From NCBI GenBank assembly GCA_016714165.1, contig JADJNU010000001.1, positions 1,922,001 to 1,986,000 of the forward strand: a stretch of DNA of 64,000 nt, given 5' to 3'. The DNA is from Bdellovibrionales bacterium (GTDB taxonomy: Bacteria; Bdellovibrionota; Bdellovibrionia; Bdellovibrionales; UBA1609). This document shows positions 50,761 through 60,568 of this stretch, piece by piece. The notes below the pieces were generated by a model. That model was not told where the DNA came from. It did no database searches and was given only the letters and a program-made list of their open reading frames with translations. Position 1 is the first letter of the stretch. The number at the start of each line of letters is the position of its first letter. The position numbers and the translations under genes are program-made.

Positions 50761-53485
50761 TGTCCGCTCTACCTTTATCAATTATTTTAAGAAGCAGCAC
50801 CACCAACCAGTCAACTCGTCGCGTTTGATTCCAGAAAATGATCCCACGCTTCTGTTCACTAATGCCGGGATGAACCAATTCAAGAATGTTTTTCTAGGTC
50901 TTGAATCCCGCGAATATAAGCGCGCTGTCTCCTCACAAAAATGTGTTCGCGCTGGAGGAAAGCACAATGACTTAGAAAATGTCGGCCAAACCGCTCGTCA
51001 CCACACTTTTTTTGAAATGTTAGGTAATTTCTCTTTCGGAGACTATTTCAAAAAGGAAGCGATCCATTACGCGTGGGATTTGGTCACTCAAGAATTTGGT
51101 CTCCCCAAGGATAGGCTCTATATTTCTGTCTTTGAAAAGGACGAAGAGGCCGCCCAGATTTGGCATCAACAAGAGGGAGTGCCAAAAGATCGAATTTATC
51201 GATTTTCTGAAAAGGACAATTTCTGGAGAATGGGCAATAGCGGGCCTTGTGGCCCCTGTTCTGAAATCTTCTATGACTTGGGTCCTGAAGTTGGTGGAGA
51301 TCCTCTTCAAAATGTGATGGGAGGAGACGGCGACAGATTCGTAGAATTTTGGAATCTCGTATTCATGCAATTCAACGAAAGCGAAAATGGCGTTCAGACA
51401 CCTTTACCCAACCCCTCAATTGATACGGGAGCCGGCCTCGAAAGGCTGGCAATGATTCTCCAAGGTGAAATCAGCAACTACCATACTGACGCCTTTCAGG
51501 ATCTCATCGCTGTGGCCATGAAAATTTCAGGGCACGAATATTTAAAATCGATGAAAAACATCAGAGACAAAGACAAACCTGGCTTAGAAGCGATCAATGT
51601 CGCCTTTCGGGTCGTTGCTGACCACGCTCGAGCTGCCGCATTTTTGATTGCTGACGGTGTTTTGCCATCTAACGAAGGACGAGGTTACGTTTTGAGAAGA
51701 ATTCTTCGTCGAGGTATTCGATTTGCGCAAAAGTTAACTGAAAAGGATAGTCTCATGGTCCCCGTGGTCGAGCAGGTGATCAGTCAAATGGTCGACATCT
51801 ACCCTGACCTTTCTGCTCAGAAAAAATTGATTTTAACAACCATGAATGACGAGGAATCCCGATTTCTCAATACTCTGTCTCAAGGGACCCACTTACTTGA
51901 TCAGGCGATTCAGAATCTTATCAGCCGAGGCCAAAAGGTTATCGATGGCGATCTCGTTTTTAAACTTTATGATACCTTTGGCTTTCCTTCCGATCTCACT
52001 CGCCTTATTGCCTCTGAACGTGGCATTCAAGTTGACGAAGTAGAATTTGAGCGAAGGATGGAAGCCGCCCGGCAAACAGCCAGAGCCTCGTGGAAGGGCC
52101 ATAGCTTGAGTGGAGACCAGGCCCATCGTATCAAGGAGACCCAAGCCTTGCTTCGTGACATGGGACCAACAAATTTTGTCGGCTACCAGGGGGTTACTCA
52201 GGCATCTGGGACTGTCCTTCTGGTCTCGGATGGCAAAGATTCCAAGAACCATCTCAGAGTCAATGATTTGGGAATGATCGCTTGTGATTCCACCTGTTTT
52301 TACGCTGAGAGCGGCGGTCAGGCTGGAGACGTGGGTCGGATTGTCGGGCCTGGCGGCCAGGCCGAAGTTCTCGATACAACCAAACTAAACGACATCCACC
52401 TTCATCACATTAGAGTTGTGGACGGCGTTATCAACAAAGGAGATCTTGTCCATCAAATTGTTCTGAGCGCTGAACGCCTGAGCACCGCTTCCAATCACTC
52501 AGCGACACACCTCTTGCATGCGGCTTTGAAGCGGATTTTAGGAAGTCACGTAAACCAAGCCGGGTCACATGTTCAACCAGGACGGCTCCGTTTTGATTTC
52601 ACGCACAACAGACCATTGAGTGAAGCAGAGCTCCTCAATATCGAAAATCTTGTTAATGATGAAATCGGCTCTGCCAGAAATATTACGACAACAGTCATGA
52701 CGGCGGACGAAGCCAAAAATTCAGGTGCCGTCGCTCTGTTTGGTGAGAAATACGGCGACAAGGTGAGAGTTGTGAAGATGGGAGACTTTTCGATGGAACT
52801 GTGCGGAGGAACCCATGTTGAAAATACAGCTATCATTCGGCTCTTCAAGATTGTTTCGGAAGGAAGTGTCAGTTCGGGTGTTCGTCGAATCGAGGCAATA
52901 ACTGGAGAAATGGCCAGTCGCTTCCTCCTGAAACACACGCGTGAAAACGTAAAAGCACGTCAACTGGCAGGGTTAAGCGAAAATTGGACCCAATACCTGG
53001 AAGAGGAGATCTCAACACAACAAAAATTAGACGATTGGATCGAGAAACAAAAGTTGGAAATCAAATCTCTTCAGAGACAGATTGCCCATTTAAGGGGAAA
53101 TCAAATCAACATAGACGATTTCGTGTCAGCCGCAGTTCCATTTGAATTTCACGGCAAATCAGGAAGACTTATTTTGGCAGACATCCCACTGGATGATCGA
53201 AAAATTCTCAGCGACATCGGAGATAAATTGCGTGACCAAATTCAATCAGGAGTCATTGTCATCGTGGGTCAGGGAGAGCAGAACCACCCCATCTTGGTAT
53301 CGGTAACCAAAGACCTGGTAGGTCCCATCAATGCCGGTGCTATTTTAAAGGAAATTTCGCAGGAAATGGCTGGCAAAGGAGGAGGACGGGCTGACTTTGC
53401 TCAAGGTGCTGGGACTGATCGGAGTGGTCTCCCGAACGCATTTGATAAAGCCCGAAGCCTTGTGGGTCTCCGTCAAACAATATAA
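50747..53485 (+). CDS. alaS: Alanyl-tRNA synthetase
   Basis: 912 residues from ATG 50747 (MKSRDVRSTFINYFKKQHHQ); the frame is open 25 codons further but overlaps recX. Class II core with LIPENDPTLLFTNAGMNQFK and RRILRRGIRFAQ, the editing domain with NHSATHLLHAALKR and ELCGGTH (zinc residues), and a C-terminal C-Ala domain ending GRADFAQGAGTDRSGLPNA. Charges tRNA-Ala and removes misattached Ser or Gly. Confidence 0.97.
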   Translation: MKSRDVRSTFINYFKKQHHQPVNSSRLIPENDPTLLFTNAGMNQFKNVFLGLESREYKRAVSSQKCVRAGGKHNDLENVGQTARHHTFFEMLGNFSFGDYFKKEAIHYAWDLVTQEFGLPKDRLYISVFEKDEEAAQIWHQQEGVPKDRIYRFSEKDNFWRMGNSGPCGPCSEIFYDLGPEVGGDPLQNVMGGDGDRFVEFWNLVFMQFNESENGVQTPLPNPSIDTGAGLERLAMILQGEISNYHTDAFQDLIAVAMKISGHEYLKSMKNIRDKDKPGLEAINVAFRVVADHARAAAFLIADGVLPSNEGRGYVLRRILRRGIRFAQKLTEKDSLMVPVVEQVISQMVDIYPDLSAQKKLILTTMNDEESRFLNTLSQGTHLLDQAIQNLISRGQKVIDGDLVFKLYDTFGFPSDLTRLIASERGIQVDEVEFERRMEAARQTARASWKGHSLSGDQAHRIKETQALLRDMGPTNFVGYQGVTQASGTVLLVSDGKDSKNHLRVNDLGMIACDSTCFYAESGGQAGDVGRIVGPGGQAEVLDTTKLNDIHLHHIRVVDGVINKGDLVHQIVLSAERLSTASNHSATHLLHAALKRILGSHVNQAGSHVQPGRLRFDFTHNRPLSEAELLNIENLVNDEIGSARNITTTVMTADEAKNSGAVALFGEKYGDKVRVVKMGDFSMELCGGTHVENTAIIRLFKIVSEGSVSSGVRRIEAITGEMASRFLLKHTRENVKARQLAGLSENWTQYLEEEISTQQKLDDWIEKQKLEIKSLQRQIAHLRGNQINIDDFVSAAVPFEFHGKSGRLILADIPLDDRKILSDIGDKLRDQIQSGVIVIVGQGEQNHPILVSVTKDLVGPINAGAILKEISQEMAGKGGGRADFAQGAGTDRSGLPNAFDKARSLVGLRQTI

Positions 53486-53494
53486 ATATCAAAA

Positions 53495-53527
53495 AAAACC
53501 GAATCAGTTTTTAACTGATTCGGTTTT
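53495..53527. terminator. Bidirectional terminator between alaS and the astacin gene
   Basis: Perfect 15-bp stem (AAAACCGAATCAGTT / AACTGATTCGGTTTT) with a 3-base loop and A/T ends on both sides, 10 bases after the alaS stop and about 40 bases beyond the convergent gene's stop. It should work on both strands. Confidence 0.9.
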
Positions 53528-53568
53528 AAAATCTCAATTCAAATAAAAGGACTCCGGGTTAAAACCTG

Positions 53569-55596
53569 CTAGAAACTACCCGAAACTGTCTGCTTAAGAC
53601 CGCAATTGTATTCGAAAGTAAAGAATATAGTCCCATGACGACCTCCGAAAACACTCGAATCTCCATTGAACGTCGCGGAGTGATCGCTCTCGTTGTAAGA
53701 CCATCCATTATTAATGATAGAAGTATTTCCTCTCCCACCACAAGACCCAGGAATGTTTGCGCCAATTAATTCATTGTACTCAAAACATCCTTTCAAGACG
53801 CCGACCGAAGGAGGTGGCACATTATTCACTCTCAAACCAGCGTTCGAGACAGAAGTATTTGGGTATCCAATCGTGAAAGAAGCCGTAAGTTTTGTCTCTC
53901 CTGGGGCCTGGACAACCGCTGTGAAAGTACCAGGGCACCATCCCACTTGGTAGGGCCTAATCTCATACTTCCAATTGAATCTGTTATTGCCTGTTGAACC
54001 TGTCGAAACCCAGTCTTGCATGCGCGAAAGATTTGGAGTGCAGGAGCCAGACCCTGGGGTTAAACACCACATTGTCGTATCTGGAAGATTTGAGGCCGAT
54101 CCGGTAACGCCCGCACTGTAACTTCCACTGAAAAAAGAAAGACCCGTGACAGTCGGAGTTCCACTACCCAGAGAAAACGGCTTTGATCCAAGCTCAGGAT
54201 TTGTCTGACCCTGAAGATCGATTCCGTAGGCTCTGATCGTGTGCTGCTGATTGTTTCGATAACTGTCAGGCACTCTGAATTCAAAGCCATGATTGCCGGC
54301 AATTCCAAAGGCCGAGTTCACATCACTTCGAGGTTTGTCAGCCTTGCTGGCTCCTGCGAAAACACCGTCAATATAATAGTGGACGTCAATACTTGTGGCA
54401 GGGCTATTCGGATCATAGCTCCAACCCATCAGCACACCATTCACATTCAAGACATCGACATTTCCTCGAGGCGCTTCGTTATTGCTTCCAGATTGAACGC
54501 AAGCCGCTCTCGCTGAATCAGGTTGAAAACCCGTGTTGCATGTCTTCACTCGACAAACCCCACCCACCCACTGCTGAGTGGAGGCATTGCAAGTTTGATC
54601 CTCGATTTGCCCGGTGCCATTGGCGATACCACAGCTCGCACCCTTTGCAGCTGGATCACACTGACTGCCACTGCTACTCAATTCAGACTTGTAAAGTTCC
54701 TTCACCCCAGCGGCATCCAAACCGCTCATGGGAACAGTTCGTTCAATTTTTTGGCCATTGCGACTGCGAATTGTGTCATTGCCGTTTTTAGAGAAAAACT
54801 TTACACCGTAATGCATAACAGATGTGAAGTCATAGGCTCCGAGAATAACTCCAGGAAGAATGTCAAACTGGCTCTTGTACTCTTCAGTGATGTTATCATA
54901 CAAAATCTCGACATAGGTGTCACGATCGGTTCTCGATTGCTCGTGCCATAAGCCAATGGCGTGGAGAAGTTCGTGAACGGTCGCTGCCAACCCGCAGCCT
55001 CCCGCTCCCGCTTGCACAAATACCGATTGAGCGCCTCCCTGCCGTCCAACATAGGATCCGCAAGTATTCGCCTGATCTGATTTTACAAATTCAAGGTAAT
55101 CGGTCTCGTTTGTTCTTTCGACAAACCTAATTCCAGTATTGCTCGTAATAGCTTGCATGGCAGATTTAAGACCATCAGTTGCTGCTGAAACAGCAGACGT
55201 TATCACATAAGGCACAATCCCCGTCGTCCAGAGTCTTCCTCCTTCGACGGCAAAGGCAAATGACTGCGATCCGCTAAATTCAGAAAAATCAAGAACGCCG
55301 GTTGTGGCAGAAGGAAGCACAAAATTAAGGGGTTTCACGCCCAGTTTGTCTATTCTTCCCAAGATAATATCATCTTCAAAAAGAGCGTAGCCATTGAGAT
55401 TTCTAAAGGGCAATTCCTTTTCATAGATATTCTGGTCTTGAAAAAATCTTGCCAAAACAGTGCCGCGAGTGCCGTTCTCCGATAGTTTCAAGGACGTTGT
55501 ATCGAGTTTTCCGCAGCCGGAGATTATAGATATAAAAGCTAAGCTCACTGTCAGACTTAATCTTCTAAAAGACCTGATAAGGCTTAATTTATTCAA
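53569..55596 (-). CDS. Astacin-like (M12A) zinc metalloprotease lipoprotein
   Basis: 675 residues. Lipobox ISGC (Cys28). Catalytic domain about residues 120-310: zinc motif HELLHAIGLWHEQSRTDRD (208-226, the astacin HExxHxxGxxHE type), and Met-turn SVMHYG at 259-264. Cys179, Cys201 and others can form disulfides. Residues 320-470 include Cys-rich and beta-sandwich parts, and the last 200 residues hold Trp/Cys-rich repeats perhaps for carbohydrate or protein binding. It is probably anchored to the outer membrane and may degrade external proteins. Confidence 0.9.
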   Translation of the reverse strand: MNKLSLIRSFRRLSLTVSLAFISIISGCGKLDTTSLKLSENGTRGTVLARFFQDQNIYEKELPFRNLNGYALFEDDIILGRIDKLGVKPLNFVLPSATTGVLDFSEFSGSQSFAFAVEGGRLWTTGIVPYVITSAVSAATDGLKSAMQAITSNTGIRFVERTNETDYLEFVKSDQANTCGSYVGRQGGAQSVFVQAGAGGCGLAATVHELLHAIGLWHEQSRTDRDTYVEILYDNITEEYKSQFDILPGVILGAYDFTSVMHYGVKFFSKNGNDTIRSRNGQKIERTVPMSGLDAAGVKELYKSELSSSGSQCDPAAKGASCGIANGTGQIEDQTCNASTQQWVGGVCRVKTCNTGFQPDSARAACVQSGSNNEAPRGNVDVLNVNGVLMGWSYDPNSPATSIDVHYYIDGVFAGASKADKPRSDVNSAFGIAGNHGFEFRVPDSYRNNQQHTIRAYGIDLQGQTNPELGSKPFSLGSGTPTVTGLSFFSGSYSAGVTGSASNLPDTTMWCLTPGSGSCTPNLSRMQDWVSTGSTGNNRFNWKYEIRPYQVGWCPGTFTAVVQAPGETKLTASFTIGYPNTSVSNAGLRVNNVPPPSVGVLKGCFEYNELIGANIPGSCGGRGNTSIINNGWSYNESDHSATFNGDSSVFGGRHGTIFFTFEYNCGLKQTVSGSF

Positions 55597-55736
55597 AAGG
55601 AATCCCTCCCTGATTTTGTCACTATACTAATGCAACTGAGTGTCCAAATTGAAAAACTTTGATTTCAGCAACTTAGCTGTTCACGGTTGACTCGATTTTA
55701 AACACCTGTCAGAAAAACTTGGACAGTTGTCTCATA

Positions 55737-56090
55737 ATGAGTCTCAAAAAATCGACTGTTCTTGCCGACACATTAAATATGACAAATACGATCACGATAA
55801 AGTTTGTCCGACTTCTCCTGCGGCGGTTAGACTTCGAAACCAAGATCAGCGCAATGATCGCCGTTTGCCTTGTCTTATTTTGGAATTCCTCAACCAGCGC
55901 CCAACTCAAAACATCTGACCTGGGCAACCAGCCTGTTTCTGAAGTGAACGTGTCTCCAACCCAGCAGTCCGGAATACAAGAAGCGCAGATCAGCCCCGAA
56001 GAATACAAGCGCCTCATGAAAGAGCTTGAAGCAGCTAAGAAACTCATAGAAGAGCGAAATATTGCACTTGATAAATTGATGAAGGAATAA
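55737..56090 (+). CDS. Small exported or membrane-anchored protein
   Basis: About 117 residues; the start is uncertain (ATG 55737 or 55779). A hydrophobic segment (MIAVCLVLFWNSSTSA) preceded by a basic, long N-terminus would serve as signal anchor or signal peptide. The mature part ends in a heptad helix EEYKRLMKELEAAKKLIEER, a likely coiled coil. No family recognised. Directly upstream of the next secreted protein gene (10-base gap). Confidence 0.6.
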   Translation: MSLKKSTVLADTLNMTNTITIKFVRLLLRRLDFETKISAMIAVCLVLFWNSSTSAQLKTSDLGNQPVSEVNVSPTQQSGIQEAQISPEEYKRLMKELEAAKKLIEERNIALDKLMKE

Positions 56091-56100
56091 GAAATTCCCC

Positions 56101-56790
56101 GTGAAATTAACACGCGCTCTGCTCTTCTTTATCTTTATATTCACTGCTGAACTCGGTAGCTCATTTGAAATTCCAGATTTGAAAGTCGGCTCAGGATCAC
56201 TCTTTGAACTGAAACTGTCGTCAGGAGTTGCCCAAATTGCAATAACTGTGGCCAGTCGTAGTTCGTCAGATGTTGCCCTTGAATTCTATTTCAAAGATCA
56301 GTCCTTTACTGGAGTTGAGATGTGGCAACGTTTTCACGTGCAGCCAAACGGGAAGAAACTCACTTTGTCACAAGGCTATGTTCTCATGCCCCAACTTGGG
56401 GAAGACCCATTCATTTTGACTGACGAGTACCTAAAAGGCTTTGACGGCGCTCAAATCTCGACATTCATGTTTGAATCAGCCGATGAATTGCGCCAGTCAA
56501 AAGTGGGAATAGAGAAAATAACTGTGCCTGCCGGAACTGTCGAGGCCACTCACTATCGAATCATCGATCGCGATCAAACAGTTGATTTCTGGACCCATGA
56601 AAGTGCAAAGCCAATTGGCATCGTAAAAATGATATCAAAGGGAAAGTCGCTCAAACACAACTATTCAATAGAGCTCAAAACCCTAATGACAAATTCTGCA
56701 CCAAAAATAGACACCAAAAAGGCCCGCCCGCTAACCAAAGAAGCCAAAGAATTTTTGCCCAAACCCGGAACCAGCCTGATGATGGATTGA
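56101..56790 (+). CDS. Secreted beta-rich protein of unknown function
   Basis: 229 residues from GTG 56101. Signal peptide (KLTRALLFFIFIFTAELGSS). The rest is beta-rich with VPAGTVEATHYRIIDRDQTV and DFWTHESAKPIGIVKMIS, reminiscent of the DUF3108/lipocalin-like group in which a Lys- or Thr-rich strand is followed by 'FW...'. Similarity is only by pattern. Likely co-transcribed with the small gene upstream. Confidence 0.65.
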   Translation: MKLTRALLFFIFIFTAELGSSFEIPDLKVGSGSLFELKLSSGVAQIAITVASRSSSDVALEFYFKDQSFTGVEMWQRFHVQPNGKKLTLSQGYVLMPQLGEDPFILTDEYLKGFDGAQISTFMFESADELRQSKVGIEKITVPAGTVEATHYRIIDRDQTVDFWTHESAKPIGIVKMISKGKSLKHNYSIELKTLMTNSAPKIDTKKARPLTKEAKEFLPKPGTSLMMD

Positions 56791-56827
56791 TCATGAAAAA
56801 TCAAATCGGTCAGTCTAAAAAACAAAC

Positions 56828-57763
56828 TTAGTTCTGTTCAGCCATCAAACAAAGACACTCGAAGAGTACGTCCACCCCAGCCAGGCAGGTGATTTCGGAA
56901 CTATCGTATTGCGGAGACACTTCAACTAAATCCGCCCCAACAAGCCGCTTTATTTTTAGCGCCCGAAGTATGCGCTGAGTTTCATAAGAAGTAAGACCAC
57001 CGACAACTGGGGTCCCCGTTCCCGGAGCATAAGCAGGATCCAAACAGTCAATATCGAAACTGATATAAGTCGGAGATGAGTCAAAAACCGGAAGCCGATT
57101 CAAAAAAGTGTCTAGAGACTCTTTCCTGATATCGTCCACGGTGACAATATTCATCTTATGCTTTGTCACAAAGCTGAGATCACTTTCGTTGGCCAGCGGA
57201 CCTCGAATTCCTAAATGCAAAGACCTGCTCACATCAATAAGACCCTCTTCGATAGCGTGACGAACAAAAGAGCCATGGTGGTACTCGCAATCCCAGGCAG
57301 CCGGATAGGTATCCAAGTGAGCATCGAAATGAATCAAAGCTATTTTTTCACCTGCGTTCCTTCTCACAACTCTGAGAAGAGGCAAAGTGATTGAGTGATC
57401 TCCTCCAACAGCTATAAATCGCTTTTTTCCTCCGACCAACGAACTGAAATAGTCTTCAATTTTATGATAGGTCTGCTTTTGGTCGATGGGGACTGTTGGG
57501 CAATCGCCGACATCAGCGACACGCAATCGATCAAACACATTCAAGGATCGAGACCAATTAAATCCCCTTCCCAGTGAGGACGCCTCCCGAATGCGCGATG
57601 GCGCGAATCGACTTCCTGGCCTATATGACACGCCGCCATCGTATGGAACTCCCACCATCGCCACATCAAAATCTTCGGAAGGAGAAACAACTGGCAGCCT
57701 AAAAAACGTCTTAATTCCAGAGAATCGTGGTTGTTCTCGTCCGCTCATCGGTTTAAAATCCAT
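56828..57763 (-). CDS. speB: Agmatinase / arginase-family ureohydrolase
   Basis: 311 residues from ATG 57763; the frame is open to 57799. Manganese sites GGDHSITLPLLRV, LIHFDAHLDTY and SFDIDCLDPAYAPGTGTPV are intact, with the family end GGLTSYETQRIL. Substrate is probably agmatine (giving putrescine) by overall likeness to SpeB, but arginase, guanidinobutyrase or related ureohydrolases cannot be excluded. Follows the secreted protein gene by 2 bases. Confidence 0.85.
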   Translation of the reverse strand: MDFKPMSGREQPRFSGIKTFFRLPVVSPSEDFDVAMVGVPYDGGVSYRPGSRFAPSRIREASSLGRGFNWSRSLNVFDRLRVADVGDCPTVPIDQKQTYHKIEDYFSSLVGGKKRFIAVGGDHSITLPLLRVVRRNAGEKIALIHFDAHLDTYPAAWDCEYHHGSFVRHAIEEGLIDVSRSLHLGIRGPLANESDLSFVTKHKMNIVTVDDIRKESLDTFLNRLPVFDSSPTYISFDIDCLDPAYAPGTGTPVVGGLTSYETQRILRALKIKRLVGADLVEVSPQYDSSEITCLAGVDVLFECLCLMAEQN

Positions 57764-57765
57764 AG

Positions 57766-58284
57766 CTAAAATACTCCCCTTTGGCGACCTACCCACCACT
57801 CAATAGAACCATCTTTTGTTTTTCCGAGTCCAAACTTTTCCCTGTTATCATTTTGCATATCATGCTTTGTCAATTTTGGCCTTCGTTTTTGCACCACCTC
57901 ACGAACCCTTCCGGTCCATTCGACTCCATTTAACTCATAGACAAGCCAAACCAAATCCTGAATCTCAGCTTCACCTTTGGAAGAAGTCAAAAATTCAAAT
58001 TCAATTAGCCAATGCCCCCCCAGCTCACGAAGTTCAACCCTCTCCCAACGAGTTCCTGGCTCCCTGATAGGAAGATCTTGGACACTTTTCCAAACCCCAT
58101 TAGAAATCGTAATGCGATCAAATGTGAGTGAGATTTTATAGGATCCCTTCGAGAGGTCACAATTGAGGCGTGACAAGGCCCGCAAGCCACATTTCGCCCC
58201 GTGTTTATCAAACTCCTTTGCCGCCAGACCCCGGGTCAATAACACGAAAGCAAGAAAAATCAAAATTCTCTCAAGAAAATGCAT
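57766..58284 (-). CDS. Small secreted protein of unknown function
   Basis: About 172 residues from ATG 58284. Signal peptide MHFLERILIFLAFVLLTRGLAA. The mature part has two early Cys (AKCGLRALSRLNC), is beta-rich (SYKISLTFDRITISNG, WLIEFEFLTSS) and ends with a basic region. No family recognised. It immediately precedes the agmatinase-like gene in the same direction. Confidence 0.65.
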   Translation of the reverse strand: MHFLERILIFLAFVLLTRGLAAKEFDKHGAKCGLRALSRLNCDLSKGSYKISLTFDRITISNGVWKSVQDLPIREPGTRWERVELRELGGHWLIEFEFLTSSKGEAEIQDLVWLVYELNGVEWTGRVREVVQKRRPKLTKHDMQNDNREKFGLGKTKDGSIEWWVGRQRGVF

Positions 58285-58407
58285 TCTTTCATTTTCCCAC
58301 AATTAAGTTCATTTGCCAAATCGCGGAGACCTTTGAATTATTTCAAAAGCTATCGTATGACAGCTATGACACTTGCACAACAGATTGAAACATAGGGCAG
58401 TATTACA

Positions 58408-59391
58408 TTGGATAAAAAAAATCGTAACTCACTTTGGACTTGGTATCAAAAGAACCATCGTCCTCTCCCCTGGCGGAAAACGTCTGATCCTTATCTTATT
58501 TGGCTCAGCGAGACCATGCTGCAGCAAACGACCGTTGAGGCCGTGCTACCTTACTATGAGAAATTTCTGAAATTGTTTCCCAGCATAGAACTCCTGGCCA
58601 AAGCCACACAAAATGAGGTGCTCGCTGCTTGGGCCGGCCTAGGCTACTACTCGCGCGCGCGGAACTTGCACAATGCTGCCCAGACTCTCGTCGAGCTCGG
58701 GTATTTTCCAAAAACTCATCAAGAATTGCTCAAACTTCCCGGGTTTGGACCTTATACTGCGCGGGCTGTGAGCAGCATCGCCTTTGGCGAACCTGTGGGA
58801 GTCGTAGATGGCAATGTCATTCGGGTCCTGAGCAGATTTCATGCGGCCGACCTCGAGTGGTGGAAGCCGCAAGATCGAAAGCAATACCAGACCTGGGCTG
58901 ATAAGGTCGTTTTGGACCATCCCCCAGGAGACATGAACCAGGCACTCATGGACCTCGGATCTGCAATCTGCACCCCGAGCCAGACCTTTTGCCGTGTTTG
59001 TCCTCTGATTTCTGGGTGCAAGTCATTTAAGTCCGAGACTCAACTCAAGTTTCCGCGAAAAAGACCTCAGCGCTCACGCGAGATATGGTACTGGCAACCG
59101 AAAATCTGGGTTGCCAACGAGAAGGTACAAATGGTCATCAACCAAGGGCAACTCCCCTTTTTGAAAAATCAATGGATCTTTCCCGGACCAGCAAAAAAAC
59201 GAAAAAGCAGACCAGTGCGTTTCTTGTTCCGACACAGCATCACCCACCACGATATCTTTGTCTTGCCTCGATTGATAAAGGGGAAAGCAAGACCTTCAGA
59301 TGGAGAATGGGCCTCGATTAAAAAGCTAGCCGAATGGAATCCGTCTTCTTTGATTAAAAAGACGCTCGATGCGTCCGATAAAGATTGGTAA
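58408..59391 (+). CDS. mutY: A/G-specific adenine glycosylase MutY
   Basis: 327 residues from TTG 58408. Helix-hairpin-helix LLKLPGFGPYTARAV, catalytic region WLSETMLQQTTVE (Glu) and VVDGNVIRVLSR (Asp), and the 4Fe-4S loop C-x6-C-x2-C-x5-C (CTPSQTFCRVCPLISGC). The C-terminal NUDIX-like domain that reads 8-oxoG is present but short. It removes adenine opposite 8-oxoguanine. The last bases overlap the next gene. Confidence 0.95.
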   Translation: MDKKNRNSLWTWYQKNHRPLPWRKTSDPYLIWLSETMLQQTTVEAVLPYYEKFLKLFPSIELLAKATQNEVLAAWAGLGYYSRARNLHNAAQTLVELGYFPKTHQELLKLPGFGPYTARAVSSIAFGEPVGVVDGNVIRVLSRFHAADLEWWKPQDRKQYQTWADKVVLDHPPGDMNQALMDLGSAICTPSQTFCRVCPLISGCKSFKSETQLKFPRKRPQRSREIWYWQPKIWVANEKVQMVINQGQLPFLKNQWIFPGPAKKRKSRPVRFLFRHSITHHDIFVLPRLIKGKARPSDGEWASIKKLAEWNPSSLIKKTLDASDKDW

Positions 59392-60553
59392 ATGAAAACG
59401 TGAGATTCAGGGATAAAATTTTGCGCTTATATCAACAAACTGGAATTTGGTTTTTATTTTCTACTTTCTTCATTTTATTTTCCTGCCAAAACTTGCAAAA
59501 GAAAAATTCACAGCAAAGCATTCCTCAGAATTCTGGTCCTTTGCCCCCTTCGGGAGCAAACCAAAGCCAACCGCGGCCGCCTTCGAACTACCAGCCCTCG
59601 ACCGCGCAGCAATTGACAACGGAAGGAGAGAATTGGAATGGATCTTTTTCACCCGATGGAAGAAAGATCATTTTTCTCAGTGAAAAGCGAATTGGTCATT
59701 CGCAGAGCCAGGTCTATGAATTAAACTTATCTCTCTCTCGTCAACGACGTGTTACTTTTCATGATGGAGATGACGCCAGCCCTCATTTTGATTCATCAGG
59801 CAGATATATTCTTTACTCCAGCACAACGGATGAAATCAAAGAAGATCCTGTGTTTATTCAAAAATCTTTGTCTGAACTGAGCTCTCCTCCCCCACCAAGA
59901 CCGTGGCGTCGAATTCGGCTTCTCGCTCCCTTGTTCCTCTGTTTGATGCTCCCCTTGAAATCTATCGAAGTACAAATTTTGGAAATCAGATCGAGCGTCT
60001 GACGACTTCAAAAAACTATGATTCTGAGGGCAGCTATCACCCCTCTCACCCAAGCATATTATTCACATCTCTGCGCAGTGGTCAGGCCAGGCTCCACCTT
60101 ATGAATACAGATGGAAAATCGGTGCGAACCCTTTCCAGGCTGAATTTCATTGAAACAGAAGGGCAATTTCACCCCTCAGGTCATCAGATTGTCTTTGTCA
60201 GATATGCCCCCGACATGAAGTCTTCTCAACTCATCAGCTTAGATATAAAGAAGGGAGAAGAATTCGCTTTGACAGATGGAGCTGGAGTCCATTTGTCCCC
60301 TAGGTGGCATCCTGATGGGCAAAGAATTGTATTTTCCTCCAACGGAGACGATGAAAATAATTTTGAACTGTATTCAATCAACAGGGACGGCTCTTGCCGA
60401 CAGCGCTTGACCTACTCCCTTGGAGACGATTCTCTCCCCGCATTTGGTCCTGACGGCAAATCAATTGTCTTCTCAAGCACCAGGACAGGAACAAAACAGC
60501 TTTATCTCATGGATTTTCGTCCACCATCGACTTGCCCAACTTCAGGTCAGTGA
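59385..60553 (+). pseudogene. TolB-like beta-propeller lipoprotein with a frameshift
   Basis: Starts at TTG 59385 (or GTG 59400) overlapping mutY. Lipobox LFSC; then WD40-like PD40 repeats: NWNGSFSPDGRKIIFLSEKR, ASPHFDSSGRYILYSST. The frame is lost in a Pro-rich spot and stops at 60002; the next frame continues the same propeller (EGSYHPSHPSILFTSLRSG, PRWHPDGQRIVFSS, PAFGPDGKSIVFSS). One extra C in CCCCC (59889-59893) joins both, giving about 389 residues. Similar to TolB and Tol-associated PD40 proteins, but as a lipoprotein. Confidence 0.8.
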
Positions 60554-60568
60554 GTTATCCTACCTGAG

